Shown here: positions 21,903 to 33,817 of the stretch, one piece after another
Layout: every line of letters begins with the position of its first letter
How positions within the stretch are numbered: position 1 is the stretch's first letter
Source: Trichobilharzia regenti
Lineage: Eukaryota > Platyhelminthes > Trematoda > Strigeidida > Schistosomatidae
Assembly: GCA_944472135.2 (NCBI GenBank)
Contig: OX235270.1
Coordinates: 85,135,168-85,199,167, forward strand
DNA length: 64,000 nt
Reading direction: 5' to 3'
The notes under the pieces: model-generated
The model's input: only the letters and a program-made list of their open reading frames with translations
Databases searched by the model: none
What the model was told of the DNA's origin: nothing
Made by a program: the position numbers and the translations under genes

Positions 21903-23825
21903 TCTCAAATACTCCGGAACTTTAATTTTTGTTGTGCTAGACAAGTATTCAATTTCAATTCAACTGAAAGTGCTGTAAATAAACAAAATTTGGTAACTGT
22001 GGATATATTTTAACCAAATTAAAGATTACTTAACCATGTTCAAGATAAATAAACAACTCTTTCAGGTTATATGAAAGAGAAACTGCAAGAAGAATCAACT
22101 CAGGACTTTCAATTTACCTCACTCAAATGTAAAATCCACGGGCAAATATCAGTGTTATAGGGAAGGAAGAAGGTCCATTCATGCGTGGGGGTTGATGTGA
22201 ATATAAATGGATGAATTAACACCTGCTACTTCTTAGTTTTCGTCCCATTTAGTATGGAAGGAGTTTAGTCCTTACCTTGTCCTTAAGGTTAACTAAATTG
22301 TTTTGAAGACGTAAGAGAAATCGAACTGTGGAATGTGGGAAGATTTTTTGGCATTGTAAATATCTCACAAAGCTCATTATCAAGGAATACTAATATAGAA
22401 AGCAATATCAAATTGAGAAAACTCTGTCGACTGAGAATAACATGCTCGTTACACAACCAGTGGAAGGCGATGCGGTGAGTTTAGAAAATAAACACCCATT
22501 CCACACATTTATCATAATATTTTATCCTGACGGGAAATGAACACCAAGAACATATTCAGAGGAACAAGCTTGGATGCTTGACTCCCTCATGTTGCCTCCA
22601 ATCACTGCTCTTTATCGAATGATAGGTGCAATAACATTTACATATTGAGAGAGGATTATATCCTTTCAAGATGAACCCCAGTACGCGAAACTGTTTCATT
22701 CACAATTATGACACTACTTAGCGCTCGTATAAGTAGACGCAGATAGGCATGATACAGGCGATTCCATAGATTCAAACACAGATTTTCACGTCGTTATTTG
22801 GCAGGCTTAGAGTAGATTACCACACTACTCCGATACAGCAATAACCTGATGAACTGGACGTAAATTTCGTATATATAATGATTTAAAGTTTCAGCATGCA
22901 TTTCTATGGTAATCTGTTGTTCCCCCACAATTTCACTTATTATGTCGTCCTCTATTCATTCATACCATTGTTTAACTTATCGTTCTTCAACGTTATCATG
23001 CATATGCATTGTATTCTCAACAATCCCAGGTTTTTTTCAATTCATTATATTGAAGTCGAAGCTCTTCTAATATCACTTCATTATTCTACTATTATTTCAT
23101 CACCCATTTCTTTTATATGTATGTAACTGAGCTGCTCTCGCTTACAATCTCGTGATATTAAGTGCTTTACTAACACTACCTTTACATAACAATCTCAGAT
23201 TATTTTTATTTCTTAATTGCAAATGTTTTACTTAGAGAACAGCTAGATGTGTTCATCGTCGGATTCCTGAGTATCACTGTGCATGGTTGAGTAGTAGACG
23301 TTTAAACCATATCAATTCATCGCTATATTCTAGGCCATCTTGTTGATATTGATCATAGAGTTTACTTTAACTAAGCGTTTAGTCATGTGTCGTATTTCCT
23401 GTAACATTAAGTTTTCTCTCCAAGTTCGCCTTTTATATACAACAGCGGGATTTGGAATCCACCAGAATAACAAGCCAACTCTTTGCATGAAGAAACATTC
23501 ATACAGCCCTTTCCCTTGCTTTGTTTACCTTCAACTCCCAATACTCTATTCACCAGTTACTTTTATTCTCACTACCAAATTTATTTCCTTGCTTCACTTT
23601 GAATTCTTCGTATGTATTCGATTTTAATAATTTTTTCACTCATTTATTCTTGTCTTTGGGACAAATTATGCATTTTATAGGCACTTTTGTAAGTTCTACA
23701 GTGTTCACTCTTATTTCAGTTTTATCGGGTGATTATCATCCTTTCAATCTGTTGATATTCATGAATAGTTGACAATAAACCTACCGCTATCAAGTTCCAT
23801 TTCATAGCGTACCAGCAACACCATC
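21903..23825. other. No gene recognised
   Basis: AT-rich DNA with several short T-rich open frames (for example 22896-23126 and 23340-23772) of low-complexity composition. None shows a motif. Confidence 0.5.
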
Positions 23826-23985
23826 GAAAACCAGAGATTTACTAGACGGATTTTAGGTCTAGTTTGAGAGTCTTCAGCGACACTCATGGACGACACCACC
23901 AGGGATGGTTAACGGTTTGGCCTAAAATCTTATCATTCCTGCTAATGTAACACTCACCCAGTGCTCCTTGATTTTCAACGACTAT
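23826..23985. repeat. Decayed hammerhead-SINE-related repeat with inverted ends
   Basis: It begins CGAAAACCAGAGA and ends GTGCTCCTTGATTTTCAACG, inverted relatives of one another. The left part aligns by eye with the 11.28-kb repeat (ACTAGACGG..., GAGAGTCTTCAGC, ATGGACGAC), but the ribozyme core is unrecognisable. Confidence 0.5.
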
Positions 23986-24271
23986 ATGATATTGCTTATT
24001 GGCGAAATTCACACTGGAGTTTAAACCTGTATAAAACTAGAAACGGCTCTGTTGGAGGTTGCGATCAAAGAAACTTTCGTTTTCTATTCTAATTGATGCT
24101 TTCGATCTTGTCTTTCTTTTCTGCTAGGTCATCATACATGCACGAAATTCACTCGTTTTTATTACTTTTAAGCTCATCTAATCAATCATGCCTGCTAATA
24201 CGAAAATGGCATGTGAATTCAGAGTAGGATTAGTTGAGGCAGACCAATAGATAAAGTGACGTCTGGATGGT

Positions 24272-24437
24272 TTCAACGATGTTTGAGATAAGAAAGACGT
24301 GTGAATGAGTGAGTAAACAAGGTGGTTATTTACTCTCATCAACAAGTCACGCTTTTCAGCTGATCTTAGGCATGATTACAGCCGATAGGAAAAGGATTAT
24401 TGGAAGTATCGACTCACTGTGCTGATGTGATTCCTGA
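24272..24437 (+). repeat. Dispersed repeat R1, copy 2
   Basis: Direct-orientation partner of 18869-19035 with perhaps 80-85% identity by eye. Confidence 0.75.
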
Positions 24438-25801
24438 TTTTACCACAATCTTGAAAATCCTGTAAACATGTAAAAGTAATATAAGAATCTTCATTTTTTG
24501 AGTATTGACATTACAGATTATTAGACTGTGTAGATTACGTTTATTAACTCAACATATTTTAAGGTTGCATTATATTTTGCAGAAAATAAAATTTTCATCA
24601 TATTCAACACAGATGCTTGTTTATGAAAGTTTATCAGTTCACAATGCCGGCTTATCTTTACAGCTAGTCAAGCACACACGTTTTTCCTGAAACCTCATTA
24701 GTATATAATCAATAAATAACTGAGCATAAAGTACTATAGAAGAAATATTTCTCAGTGAGTTTTATCGGAAAGTCGTACCATCATCTAAATAATAAATATT
24801 TCATACACAAATCGATTTGTCTGCGTGGGTCAAGTTTATAAAGCCAATGCATATCGTGACTATGCAATATGCTGCTCATCCAAATAGTTCATTCATTTTT
24901 TTCTATTCAACGAAATGTGGTCCCTATTCTAAGATAGGTTTAAACACAGTCCACAAGTATGAATGCTAATCAGGAAATGTAAGTAAATCGCAAATAATAA
25001 TACTAATATCCTAACACAGAAAATTTCAATGAAACCATAATGGGTTGGGAATGCTTGATGTGATATTGAAGGTCTGCAAATGGCAATGAAAAACATTTAC
25101 AACTATGGTTTCAAACTATGCATTATAATTGTCAAGGCTTTTGTGAAGTGAACTCAATAAATAAAAAAGATATTAGGAGAATTGGAAATAACTAATATTT
25201 TATTTTTTGACTGCATACTGCAAAGTAGTTGAACTGATTAACTTCATTCTCCCCACACTAAGATAAAATAAAACCATGAACGGAGGTGTACATGGTCGTA
25301 ATCTACAATTACACTGAAACACGGTACAACAATTCTGTTGATTTAAATTATTAATAAGCGAATCTGTTACAAATATCTATTACTATATCCTTGTTTTCTA
25401 TTTGTACTGCTACCGAATATGAATATCAAATGGTTAAGGGTTTTTGACCCTCCCAATAGTTACCTAATTTGGTTACCGCTGTTTTCATTGTCCTTGCAGA
25501 AATCCAAGTCAAATAATTTTACTTCTCATATCAATGATATTATATTTATAATTATTTTTTAGACAGTTTGTACGGAAATGCGTCCTAGTTACGTCTAATT
25601 GGTTAATCATTTATCCAGTTACCACATTATGCATAACACTCCCTCTCAGGAGATAAAAATATTCGGAGAAAGCTTCGTGAAATACACAAAATAAACATAG
25701 TTCTGGAACTCCCCATTCTACCAGAGACACTACTCAAACAAACCATATTCAAATTAGAATATTAAACTAACAATATCAGAGTCTTTATTCCACTTATATC
25801 A
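24438..25801. other. No gene recognised
   Basis: AT-rich, no supported feature. Confidence 0.5.
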
Positions 25802-26190
25802 CAATAAAACACCATTATATACTGGATGATGTTTCAGACACAGTTTGTCATTCATAATCATAACAATTACAATCACACAACTTTGAAACTTTCGTTTAAC
25901 AGTTTTCTTTATTGTTTCCTATTTGTCGTTTGTAGCGGCATTAGAATTTCCTAGATATCTGGGATAAGTGTTGAACCATTTCCATTACACACACTTTCCG
26001 TTGGTTCGATAAATAAAGCTTCCGTTATCAATCTCTTCCGTCCCACCCTGTTACATTAGATTTTAAAACTATCATTTTATCCCATCCTATTGTATGGTTA
26101 TGTGTAATTGCATGTCGTGCTGTAGCTGAACTATTCTCCAGAATTCTTATCTTTTTATGGTCAGCTAACCTATATTTCCCTAGGTCTCTG
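25802..26190 (-). repeat. Penelope-like element tail, left arm of a 389-bp inverted repeat
   Basis: Matches 26951-27339 in inverted orientation almost perfectly; differences are seen only near the outer end (ATGGTGTTTTATTG versus ACGGTTTTTTATTG). It covers the last part of the GIY-YIG coding region and the 3' noncoding tail. Confidence 0.92.
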
Positions 26191-26945
26191 TGCTCCGCTA
26201 GTCTGACTGACCCTGTTACACTACTTTGACATATACATTTGACCTGAAAGTCATTCCAGCAGGATATAATATAGACTAAATCGTTTCCTTCGATAGGTCC
26301 ACTGGCAGGATCCTTTAACCGACAAAGCTTGTTTCTAATTGTGTTTGTAGGTGTGTGTGCCACTCTTATTACTGCATTGTTAAGAATTTCCCCCGTAAGG
26401 TTTCCGAGGTACCTTCTTTGTATGGAAGTACTACTGATGATTTATATTCCCTATTGCTAGTGTTGTAATTATCCTGTGCATGTTTGACATGCATATCATT
26501 ATTAATATTATTATTATTGTTACTATCACGATCACTACCACTATTATAATTATTTTATTTCAACATTTTCCTACACACATTTATCACGGTAATTATTACG
26601 TTTCAAAGCTTCTCTTATATGCCTAAATTCCTGTCTTGTATTTTCCTTGTAATACTTAGCTCTTGCGCCCTTTTACTCAAACATTACATAGAGAGGGGTG
26701 ATCGGAAATCCAAATATCGGTTTGAATGTGTGGGTTTCCTGGAAACACAAGTGTTTAACCTCCCATCTTCGTTCATTTTTACACTACAATCTAGCATTGG
26801 AAGCTCTCTGTCTTCACTTCCCAGTTCATAAGTGAAAAGAATTCCTTCCATCTTCGAGTTGGTGTGTTCGAAAAATCTATTTATATCCTGTGTTCTAAGT
26901 AAGGGAAATGTGTTATCCACATACCTTCACCATATGTTTTGGGTG
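26000..26945 (-). pseudogene. Penelope-like retroelement fragment (RT motif to GIY-YIG)
   Basis: Reading down the minus strand, the order of a Penelope RT-endonuclease is kept. YVDNTFPLLRTQDI is the RT catalytic region, with the second Asp of YVDD changed to Asn. ELPMLDCSVKMNEDGRLNT...SRKPTHSNRYLDF is the post-catalytic block. A degraded linker follows, then MAHTPTNTIRNKLCRLKDP and VYIISCW...CICQSSVTGSVRLAEH (GIY-YIG), and HAITHNHTIGWDKMIVL. There is a stop after SPLSM and a frame change in the linker. Both the catalytic change and the breaks make it inactive. The 5' part of RT is missing; an inverted tail is attached there instead. Confidence 0.8.
26498..26555. repeat. Simple AT-rich trinucleotide repeats
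   Basis: ATTATTAATATTATTATTAT and a CACTACCACTATTAT stretch, within the degraded linker of the Penelope-like fragment. Confidence 0.6.
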
Positions 26946-26950
26946 AGGCG

Positions 26951-27339
26951 CAGAGACCTAGGGAAATATAGGTTAGCTGACCATAAAAAGATAAGAATTC
27001 TGGAGAATAGTTCAGCTACAGCACGACATGCAATTACACATAACCATACAATAGGATGGGATAAAATGATAGTTTTAAAATCTAATGTAACAGGGTGGGA
27101 CGGAAGAGATTGATAACGGAAGCTTTATTTATCGAACCAACGGAAAGTGTGTGTAATGGAAATGGTTCAACACTTATCCCAGATATCTAGGAAATTCTAA
27201 TGCCGCTACAAACGACAAATAGGAAACAATAAAGAAAACTGTTAAACGAAAGTTTCAAAGTTGTGTGATTGTAATTGTTATGATTATGAATGACAAACTG
27301 TGTCTGAAACATCATCCAGTATATAACGGTTTTTTATTG
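26951..27339 (+). repeat. Penelope-like element tail, right arm of the inverted repeat
   Basis: Second copy of the tail in opposite orientation, placed at the 5' end of the minus-strand fragment. The 93-codon frame at 26832-27113 reads the same GIY-YIG C-terminal block. Confidence 0.92.
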
Positions 27340-27602
27340 TTTGAAATATATATTATTTACGTATGAATACATATTTTTGCGCTACCACAGTGTCTGAGTA
27401 ACCTGTATTCATTTTGTCATATGTAATTTAGCATTACGTGGTATTTATTGACTATTTATTTAATGCTTTTGCGGGCTTTCGGCTATCTAAACCTATTTCA
27501 ATCATCAGTTTCTAGTCAAAATCTTTTATCTCACTAAAAGTTAAGAAAAGCAATTTAGTCCGTTGGATTGCACTCCTCAGTTTGCATATTCACCCTTATT
27601 AG
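27340..27602. other. Spacer, no gene recognised
   Basis: Short AT-rich sequence between the Penelope tail and the RTE LINE. Confidence 0.5.
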
Positions 27603-29085
27603 TTAGTCATGGAACCGGAGACAACAGCAGACTTGATGACGCCACTGTTAGAGAAGGTGTGGAAAGAGGGTAAAGTACCTGAGGATTGGAAGAAAGGATA
27701 CTTATTCAAACTAACAAAGAAAGGAGACTTAAGTCAATGCAAAAACTGGCGTGGAATTATGCTCCTGTCCATCCCAATCAAAATACTAAGCCGCATCATC
27801 CTGGAGAAAATCAAACAAGCCAACCTGGATGAAAAACTCCGACCGGAACAGGCTGGATTCAGGAGAAACAAGTCATGTATTGATCAAATCGCCACACTGC
27901 GGATCATCATTGAGCAAAGCTTGGAAGGGTAGTCACCTCTCTCTCTCAACTTCATCGACTTTGAAAAGGCCTTCGATGGTGCAGCGTCTATCGAGAGGTG
28001 ATTTGGAAACTACTTCTCTACTACGGGGTCCCATCGACAGTTATACATCTCAGCCAACAGTTGCACGACAATGCTGTATGCCAAGTAACCCACAACGGGA
28101 AACTTACGGAAGCCTTCGAAGTGAGGACGGGAGTGAGGCAAGGCTGTCTACTATCACCAATGGTCTTCCTGATTGCAGTAGACTGGATAATGCGACAGAC
28201 AACGGGCAATGAAGAAACAGGCATAAAATGGACTCACACAAAAAACTTGGAGGATCTGGACTTCGCCGATGATAAATGTCTGACTTCCCACAAACTGGAA
28301 GATATGCAAGTGAAAAGCAACCAGTTGGCAGAAGAAGCATCAAAGATAGGACTTCAAGTGAACATAGATAAAATAGAGGTGATGAAATTTCCTCGCCAAC
28401 AACAACAGACAACCATCAGCCAGCATAAATGGGAGGGACCTGAAAGAAACAACCTCCTTCACTGATCTACCTGGGAAGCATCGTTTTAAATACAGGCGGA
28501 ACTGACGAGGATATCAAAAGTCAGGATCGGGAAAGCAGGGCAAGCTTTCATTACCCTTAAGTCTGTGTGGAGGTCAACATCACTCAGCATCAAAAGTAAG
28601 ATTTGGATTTTCAACTCCAATGTGAAGTCAGTGCTACTTTACGGATCAGAGAATTGGCGCGTCATAAAGAGCATGTCCAACAAACTTCAGACCTTCATTA
28701 ACAGTTGTCTTCGCTCAATACTCAAGATAAGATGGCCATAAAACGTCATCAACAGGGATCTCTGGGAGCGAACCAATCAGGAACCGATTGTGAAACAAAT
28801 AAGCATTAAGAAATGGAGATGGATTCGCCATACTCTGAGGAAACCATCAAGTGACATCACTAGACAAGCCATCGCTTGAGTGGGACCCGAAAGGGAAGTG
28901 GCGAGTTGGTCGTCAGTGCAAGGGTGACTAGGAGGAGGTCATGTGAGGAGGAGATGAAAGCATGTGGGCAGACTTGGAGCGGAGTGAAAAGGTTGGCTGA
29001 AAACAGAAGGCAATAGAGACGCGCAGCTGAAGCCCTATGTTCCTCTAGGAATAAAGGATATAATAAAAATATAATAAGTTAATCA
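27603..29085 (+). pseudogene. RTE-type (SR2/Perere-3-like) LINE, 5'-truncated reverse transcriptase
   Basis: The RT starts inside the fingers region (PLLEKVWKEGKVPEDWKKG) and continues through CKNWRGIMLLSIPIKIL, RPEQAGFRRNKSCIDQIATL, FIDFEKAFDG, GVRQGCLLSPMVFLIAVDW and LDFADDKCLTSHK. The catalytic FADD is therefore intact. A frameshift lies near 27930-27990, and after 28465 the frame is broken. The thumb and C-terminal zinc-type region are readable only piecewise (YLGSIV, NVKSVLLYGSE-like, WNPEGK-like blocks). The tail ends with AATAAAGG and ATAAT repeats at about 29085. The endonuclease domain is missing, as is usual for 5'-truncated insertions. Confidence 0.85.
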
Positions 29086-30607
29086 TTTAGCAGGAGACAA
29101 ATTTCCCTAGCGGTACATATAAGGATACCCAGTACTTTTTTCAGGTAGTTTTGTTACAGGATTTCAATTAACGACAACAGCATGGTAAATCCTCGAAAGT
29201 TAACTAAACTGTGTTTTATTATTATGATGTGTTTATTTTAGGCAATTAGAAAACTGCATGAAGCTATTGTTTTGTTAACATTTTTGTTGACTTCTTATTC
29301 TTGGAGTCTTTATGTAAGCCATTTTATTGGACAATTTTCTGTGAATTGTGGAGTTTTATATGGATTGTAAGGTATGAGCTTTTTTTAGATTCATCACTGG
29401 TAAATTTGATGTGACTTCAACTTAAACAATGTGGATTTTGTCACTCACTCTCACTTCTAATTGCATGTCACCCTGCTTAATATTCGCTTGAAATTTATCC
29501 TCATTGATGGAAAAAAAATCTGCATTACAGACTTAAGTTGATGTGTCCCAATAAGAGACCTCATCAACAATCCAAACTTAAAAAAGCCACTCATTAAAAC
29601 TTCCATCGACCACCGATAATAATTTATCTAACAACTACATACTGTACACAGTCAGCAATGATAACTACATGAACTATAGTTTTACGCTGAATTTATCGAG
29701 ATAAAGCCACAGATCTTTTCAAAAACAACAATTTTTGAATAATAAACATTTGTGGTATGATTATTCATGATCAATAAAAACTTGTTGGTGCTTGTTTTAT
29801 GAACTTTGTGTACATTGATGATCCAAGAAAAGAATCCAAAGTACAGTGTAAATAGATGAACTTTGGAACTGAAAAAGAATGTAAATTTATAGTACTATGA
29901 CATGCAGTAGTGAAGTGTATTCTAGAAAAAAGTTCTGGTAGCATACTTTGAGTATAACAATATGCACTCAAGAATATAATATCATTTTGTGCAGTGCAAA
30001 ATACATGCAGTATTTATAAGCAATATTTAAGCCTAACAGCAATGTAATTTTTTAAAATAAATTAGTTCCAGTTGTAATAATCTTTATCAACATTCAGAAC
30101 TACATATTGATCTTATTCTCAATACTATCAATGGGTTTTAGTGCATTCTTACTTAGCCTCCTGTTTATAACTGAAAAATATTTTTATGTGAGTTTTTTCA
30201 TCTCCATAAGAAGTAGACCTAATCGTTCAGTCACACAGCTAGGTGACAGTTCCGTTTTACCCAGGCAAAATTAGTGACTAGAATCTTTTATTCCTATCAA
30301 TGCACATTAAAAGCAAATACGTGATTTACGGCTAGTGTAATGAATTTGCTAAACAAAATCACGAATAATATGTTAGAAAATCTCATCAAACAATTGTACC
30401 TTCAAGTGATCCATACTCTCAATCACTTGCGAGACAATGTTTTTGCCATACTGCAGTGAAATTCACTGAATTTACTTATTTGTACAATATTTATCTCCCT
30501 AATAGGGCTAAATAGCGTGAACAAAGAAAAGTAAAACAGTGATTTAATTGCGTGTATTCACTCACATTTATTGGTGAAAGCATTTGCTGGCTATGTAATA
30601 GTCATAC
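29086..30607. other. No gene recognised
   Basis: AT-rich; only short frames, none with motifs. Confidence 0.5.
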
Positions 30608-30919
30608 TGTGGTGAGAGGTAGCTGTTAGCCAAAGTTGGTAGACGGTAATTTACGTCAATGTTTATGTCCCAAATATTGGTCGTGAGAAAAATGAGAACC
30701 AAGACTTTGCGTAGGCGGATACAGTTAGCATATAGATAATTTGACGTTCAAGAAACAGTCACAAAGAGATGCAAGGTTAACTTTCTGTGAGAAACAACCA
30801 ATCAGAAGACTGTGATTTTGTGCTAACAATAATCTATAATATGTACATGAAAATATATAAATATGTGTTGATTTCCTTAATAAACGATCTGTTGCCTGGC
30901 CTTGTCTTCTGTTGTTACA
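30608..30919 (+). repeat. Solo LTR, family L1 copy 1
   Basis: TGTGGTGAGAGG...CTGTTGTTACA, about 312 bp, with a polyadenylation signal (TTAATAAACG) near the end. It matches 38954-39290 directly and 37945-38266 inverted. Flanking 4-mers are ATAC and ATAT, an imperfect duplication. No internal region is nearby, so it is a solo LTR. Confidence 0.75.
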
Positions 30920-31261
30920 ATATTATTTCCAAATAGAACTTCTACGAAATTTTATCATGTATCATTCACTGACTGCGATTAAAACTATAACATATGTAGT
31001 GTTTCTAGTCAGTCGATGAGAAGTAATTAAAGTAATACGTAAGTTCTTAAAGGTTTGTGTCGTTCAAATGCACAAACATGGTTTCTGTGTACAGAATTAT
31101 AACTGATCTACATTTTTATCCTTCTCAGTTAAGTATATTATCCCGTGCATATCTACGTTTAGATACATCTTAGGTTGAAATCTAATTTTGATAATGGCAC
31201 CCTTTGTAATAGTTTTTATTATGCAATTGCTTACTGTTTGTTTTTCTGCACTTCACAGAGT

Positions 31262-31449
31262 GTGCGTCGGTGGCACAGTGGTTAGGACTCTCGCCGACCA
31301 TGCACATGGTCCGGGGTTCGAGCCCACGCCGGCGCACACCTGATATCCATGGTCGGCCTGCAAAATTTGGGCTACCGATATCCATGCTGGAAATTCCATA
31401 CTTGTACCAAAAATACAGTGTGGATTCAAGCTGTAAATCAGAAAAAAAA
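31262..31449 (+). repeat. tRNA-derived SINE
   Basis: The best-preserved copy of the 10.3-kb type. A box GGTGGCACAGTGG, B box GGGGTTCGAGCCC, body with GATATCCATGCTGGAAATTCC, tail CAAGCTGTAAATCAGAAAAAAA. Confidence 0.88.
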
Positions 31450-33610
31450 CCAACGTTTATTTTCTTTGTTTCTAAAACAGCACGTTCTTTCATTAATGTA
31501 ATCTATAATTCTTTATAATTTTTGTATTTTAAACAGTTATTCATCGTCCTGCTACCTAGGATTAACCTAGTGAACTTAGTAATTGTTTTATGTCATGATA
31601 TACATGTATATAAGTCAATTTTAATAAGCTATCATATATACAAATGATGAGTGCTTTGAGAATGAATTAACTTGTTTTATATTATATTATAATCCAAGTG
31701 GAAGCTGGTCTTTATTCATATTCATTATCTTGTTTCATTTGGTGAAGCTTAACAGACTGACAAGAACATTTAAGCGATACAGACTACATGATGACTTCAC
31801 ATGATGTTTTCACAAACGGAAGAAAATTTTTTTAAGTATTTGCAGGTACACCCTATGCTATGGTGTACTTCACTCAAAAATTACAACTGTAATAAAGCAA
31901 ATTTTCGTAAAGCAATTTTCAAAATAGACCTTCTGTGCAGGCGTTGATATCGGCATCAAACTCATATCAGTAGTTGAAATAATAACCATCTGTAGCATGA
32001 TTCAGTTATGCAGTAACATCTCTGACTGTAACACTGGGTGACAGAGGTTTGTATCGTAGAGGGGATATTCGATACCTCGAGGTTCCTCATAGGCTTTGCT
32101 CATGAATGCCAATAATCATGAAACCTAAGTCTAGTGTTTCTTCCTACAGCCTTACCTCTAATAAATAAATTAACATACCGTTTTCAGTTTACTACTTTGG
32201 TATCTTTAATTGTTTTAAGGCTACGAATAGATAATGGTGGTTATAAAAGCCACCAGACACTATAAGTGCTTCTACTACAATTTCATGTAGTCAGACAGTT
32301 AATTGATGAAGTTACACATGTAATCGAAATAGTGTGAACTGATGTTCACTGATAGAAGGACTAACATAAATAATGTAATCAAACTGGACTGCAAATTTTT
32401 GAAGATATAATCAATGAATTCATCTGGATTACTAGGTTGAATTCATGAAAACTTGCTTAAATAAGTTATCTTGCATTTCGACAAACTCATTCGAACACTT
32501 ATATGATATTTTTATTACGTGAAGCCATAATTCTCGCAGCTAATTTACAGTACTGCTAAATTACCAAGGTTCTAAACTAACTGGTGTATATAAATCCAGT
32601 TCATTTACATATTCATAAAATTTATAGACGCAGATGAGTGTAAATATTGTGGTTCATTTTATTAACACATATGGGAAACTCATCAGATTTGTAATCATTC
32701 AGCGAATACAATATGTTGAAGAAGACTAAAGCAAAGTTAATGCATCCAAATGATTTAAAGTACAATTTTAGAAGTACTGGCTTTTGTTTCCATCCATTTT
32801 TATCCTACCAGCGGCTTGTTTAAATCACTAGGTTACCAGAATTTTCATCCATCAAAATGCTCAAACTCTTATGCACTTCTTATTGTTTTAATCATGAAAT
32901 TATATCAGATGACCAATACATGAACTCGCGCGCATATTTAATTAGTTTCTCACTGCACGCTATGCATTTCTTAAAGGAAATGAAGCGAAAATGTACAGAA
33001 TTGATTCTCTCTTCATGTCCAACAACACTACGACATATGATGTACCTCAGATTGCGTTACACGTAAGTTCTGTATGAAGAGGAAATATTTTGTTACTAAA
33101 TTCGCTGAAAATTTCTGTAATATATGTTCACATATTGTCTGGAACACAGTTTTATTATTATCAAAAATGGCTTAGATGTAAACAGACTTTGCTTTATATT
33201 CATATATTACCGCATAATTTGATGTCTTTATTTAAGTTTTTAGGGGAATATTAATTGATGTATAATAATATGTGTGTATATAATGAGTTCATTGTACAGA
33301 AATCCTGAACTGGAATTTAAAGAATAACTGAAAGAGATGTTGCTAACCAACCTGTTTTTTCTCCACTCCAAGCTTAGGCAAGATGCAATCAGGATTTCAT
33401 AATATCAGTATTGAAATACGTGTTATTATTATGTCGTAATAATTACACTTTTAAATGTTTTATGCATACATTTTGTGAGTAGCTGTTACTGAAATGAACA
33501 AGAGAGGTGACGGCAGAAGCAACACTTGTTAAGACAAAATACAATGGAAATTAAGGTGATTATGAATCTTACAGTGTTGTCATAATTTGTAAACCATTAC
33601 AATGACGTCT
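31450..33610. other. No gene recognised
   Basis: 2.2 kb of AT-rich DNA between the SINE and the LTR element. One 69-codon frame at 32857-33066 has no motif. Confidence 0.5.
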
Positions 33611-33804
33611 TGTGGTGATTGACAATTTCTATCTCTGTATTGTTTAAATACTTACTGTTGACTGTTGATATGTTTCTTATATGAATTGCATAATAATTCC
33701 GCTAAATACAAATTCCTGACTTCTGCCCTCTCTGTGTTTTGGTTGGATTCGTGTAATTCGGTCATCTCGAAATACTAATATTCCTATTACAATAAATTAC
33801 TACA
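33611..33804 (+). repeat. 5' LTR of the mag-like element
   Basis: TGTGGTGATTG...AAATTACTACA, with AATAAA ten bases from its end. A primer-binding-like TTGGCGTCGCGATGG starts two bases after it and includes the start codon. Confidence 0.92.
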
Positions 33805-33817
33805 AATTGGCGTCGCG

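Noticed and set aside
23340..23772. Overlapping plus-strand frames of 95 and 83 codons
   Set aside because: T-rich, low-complexity Phe/Leu/Ser composition typical of noncoding AT-rich DNA.
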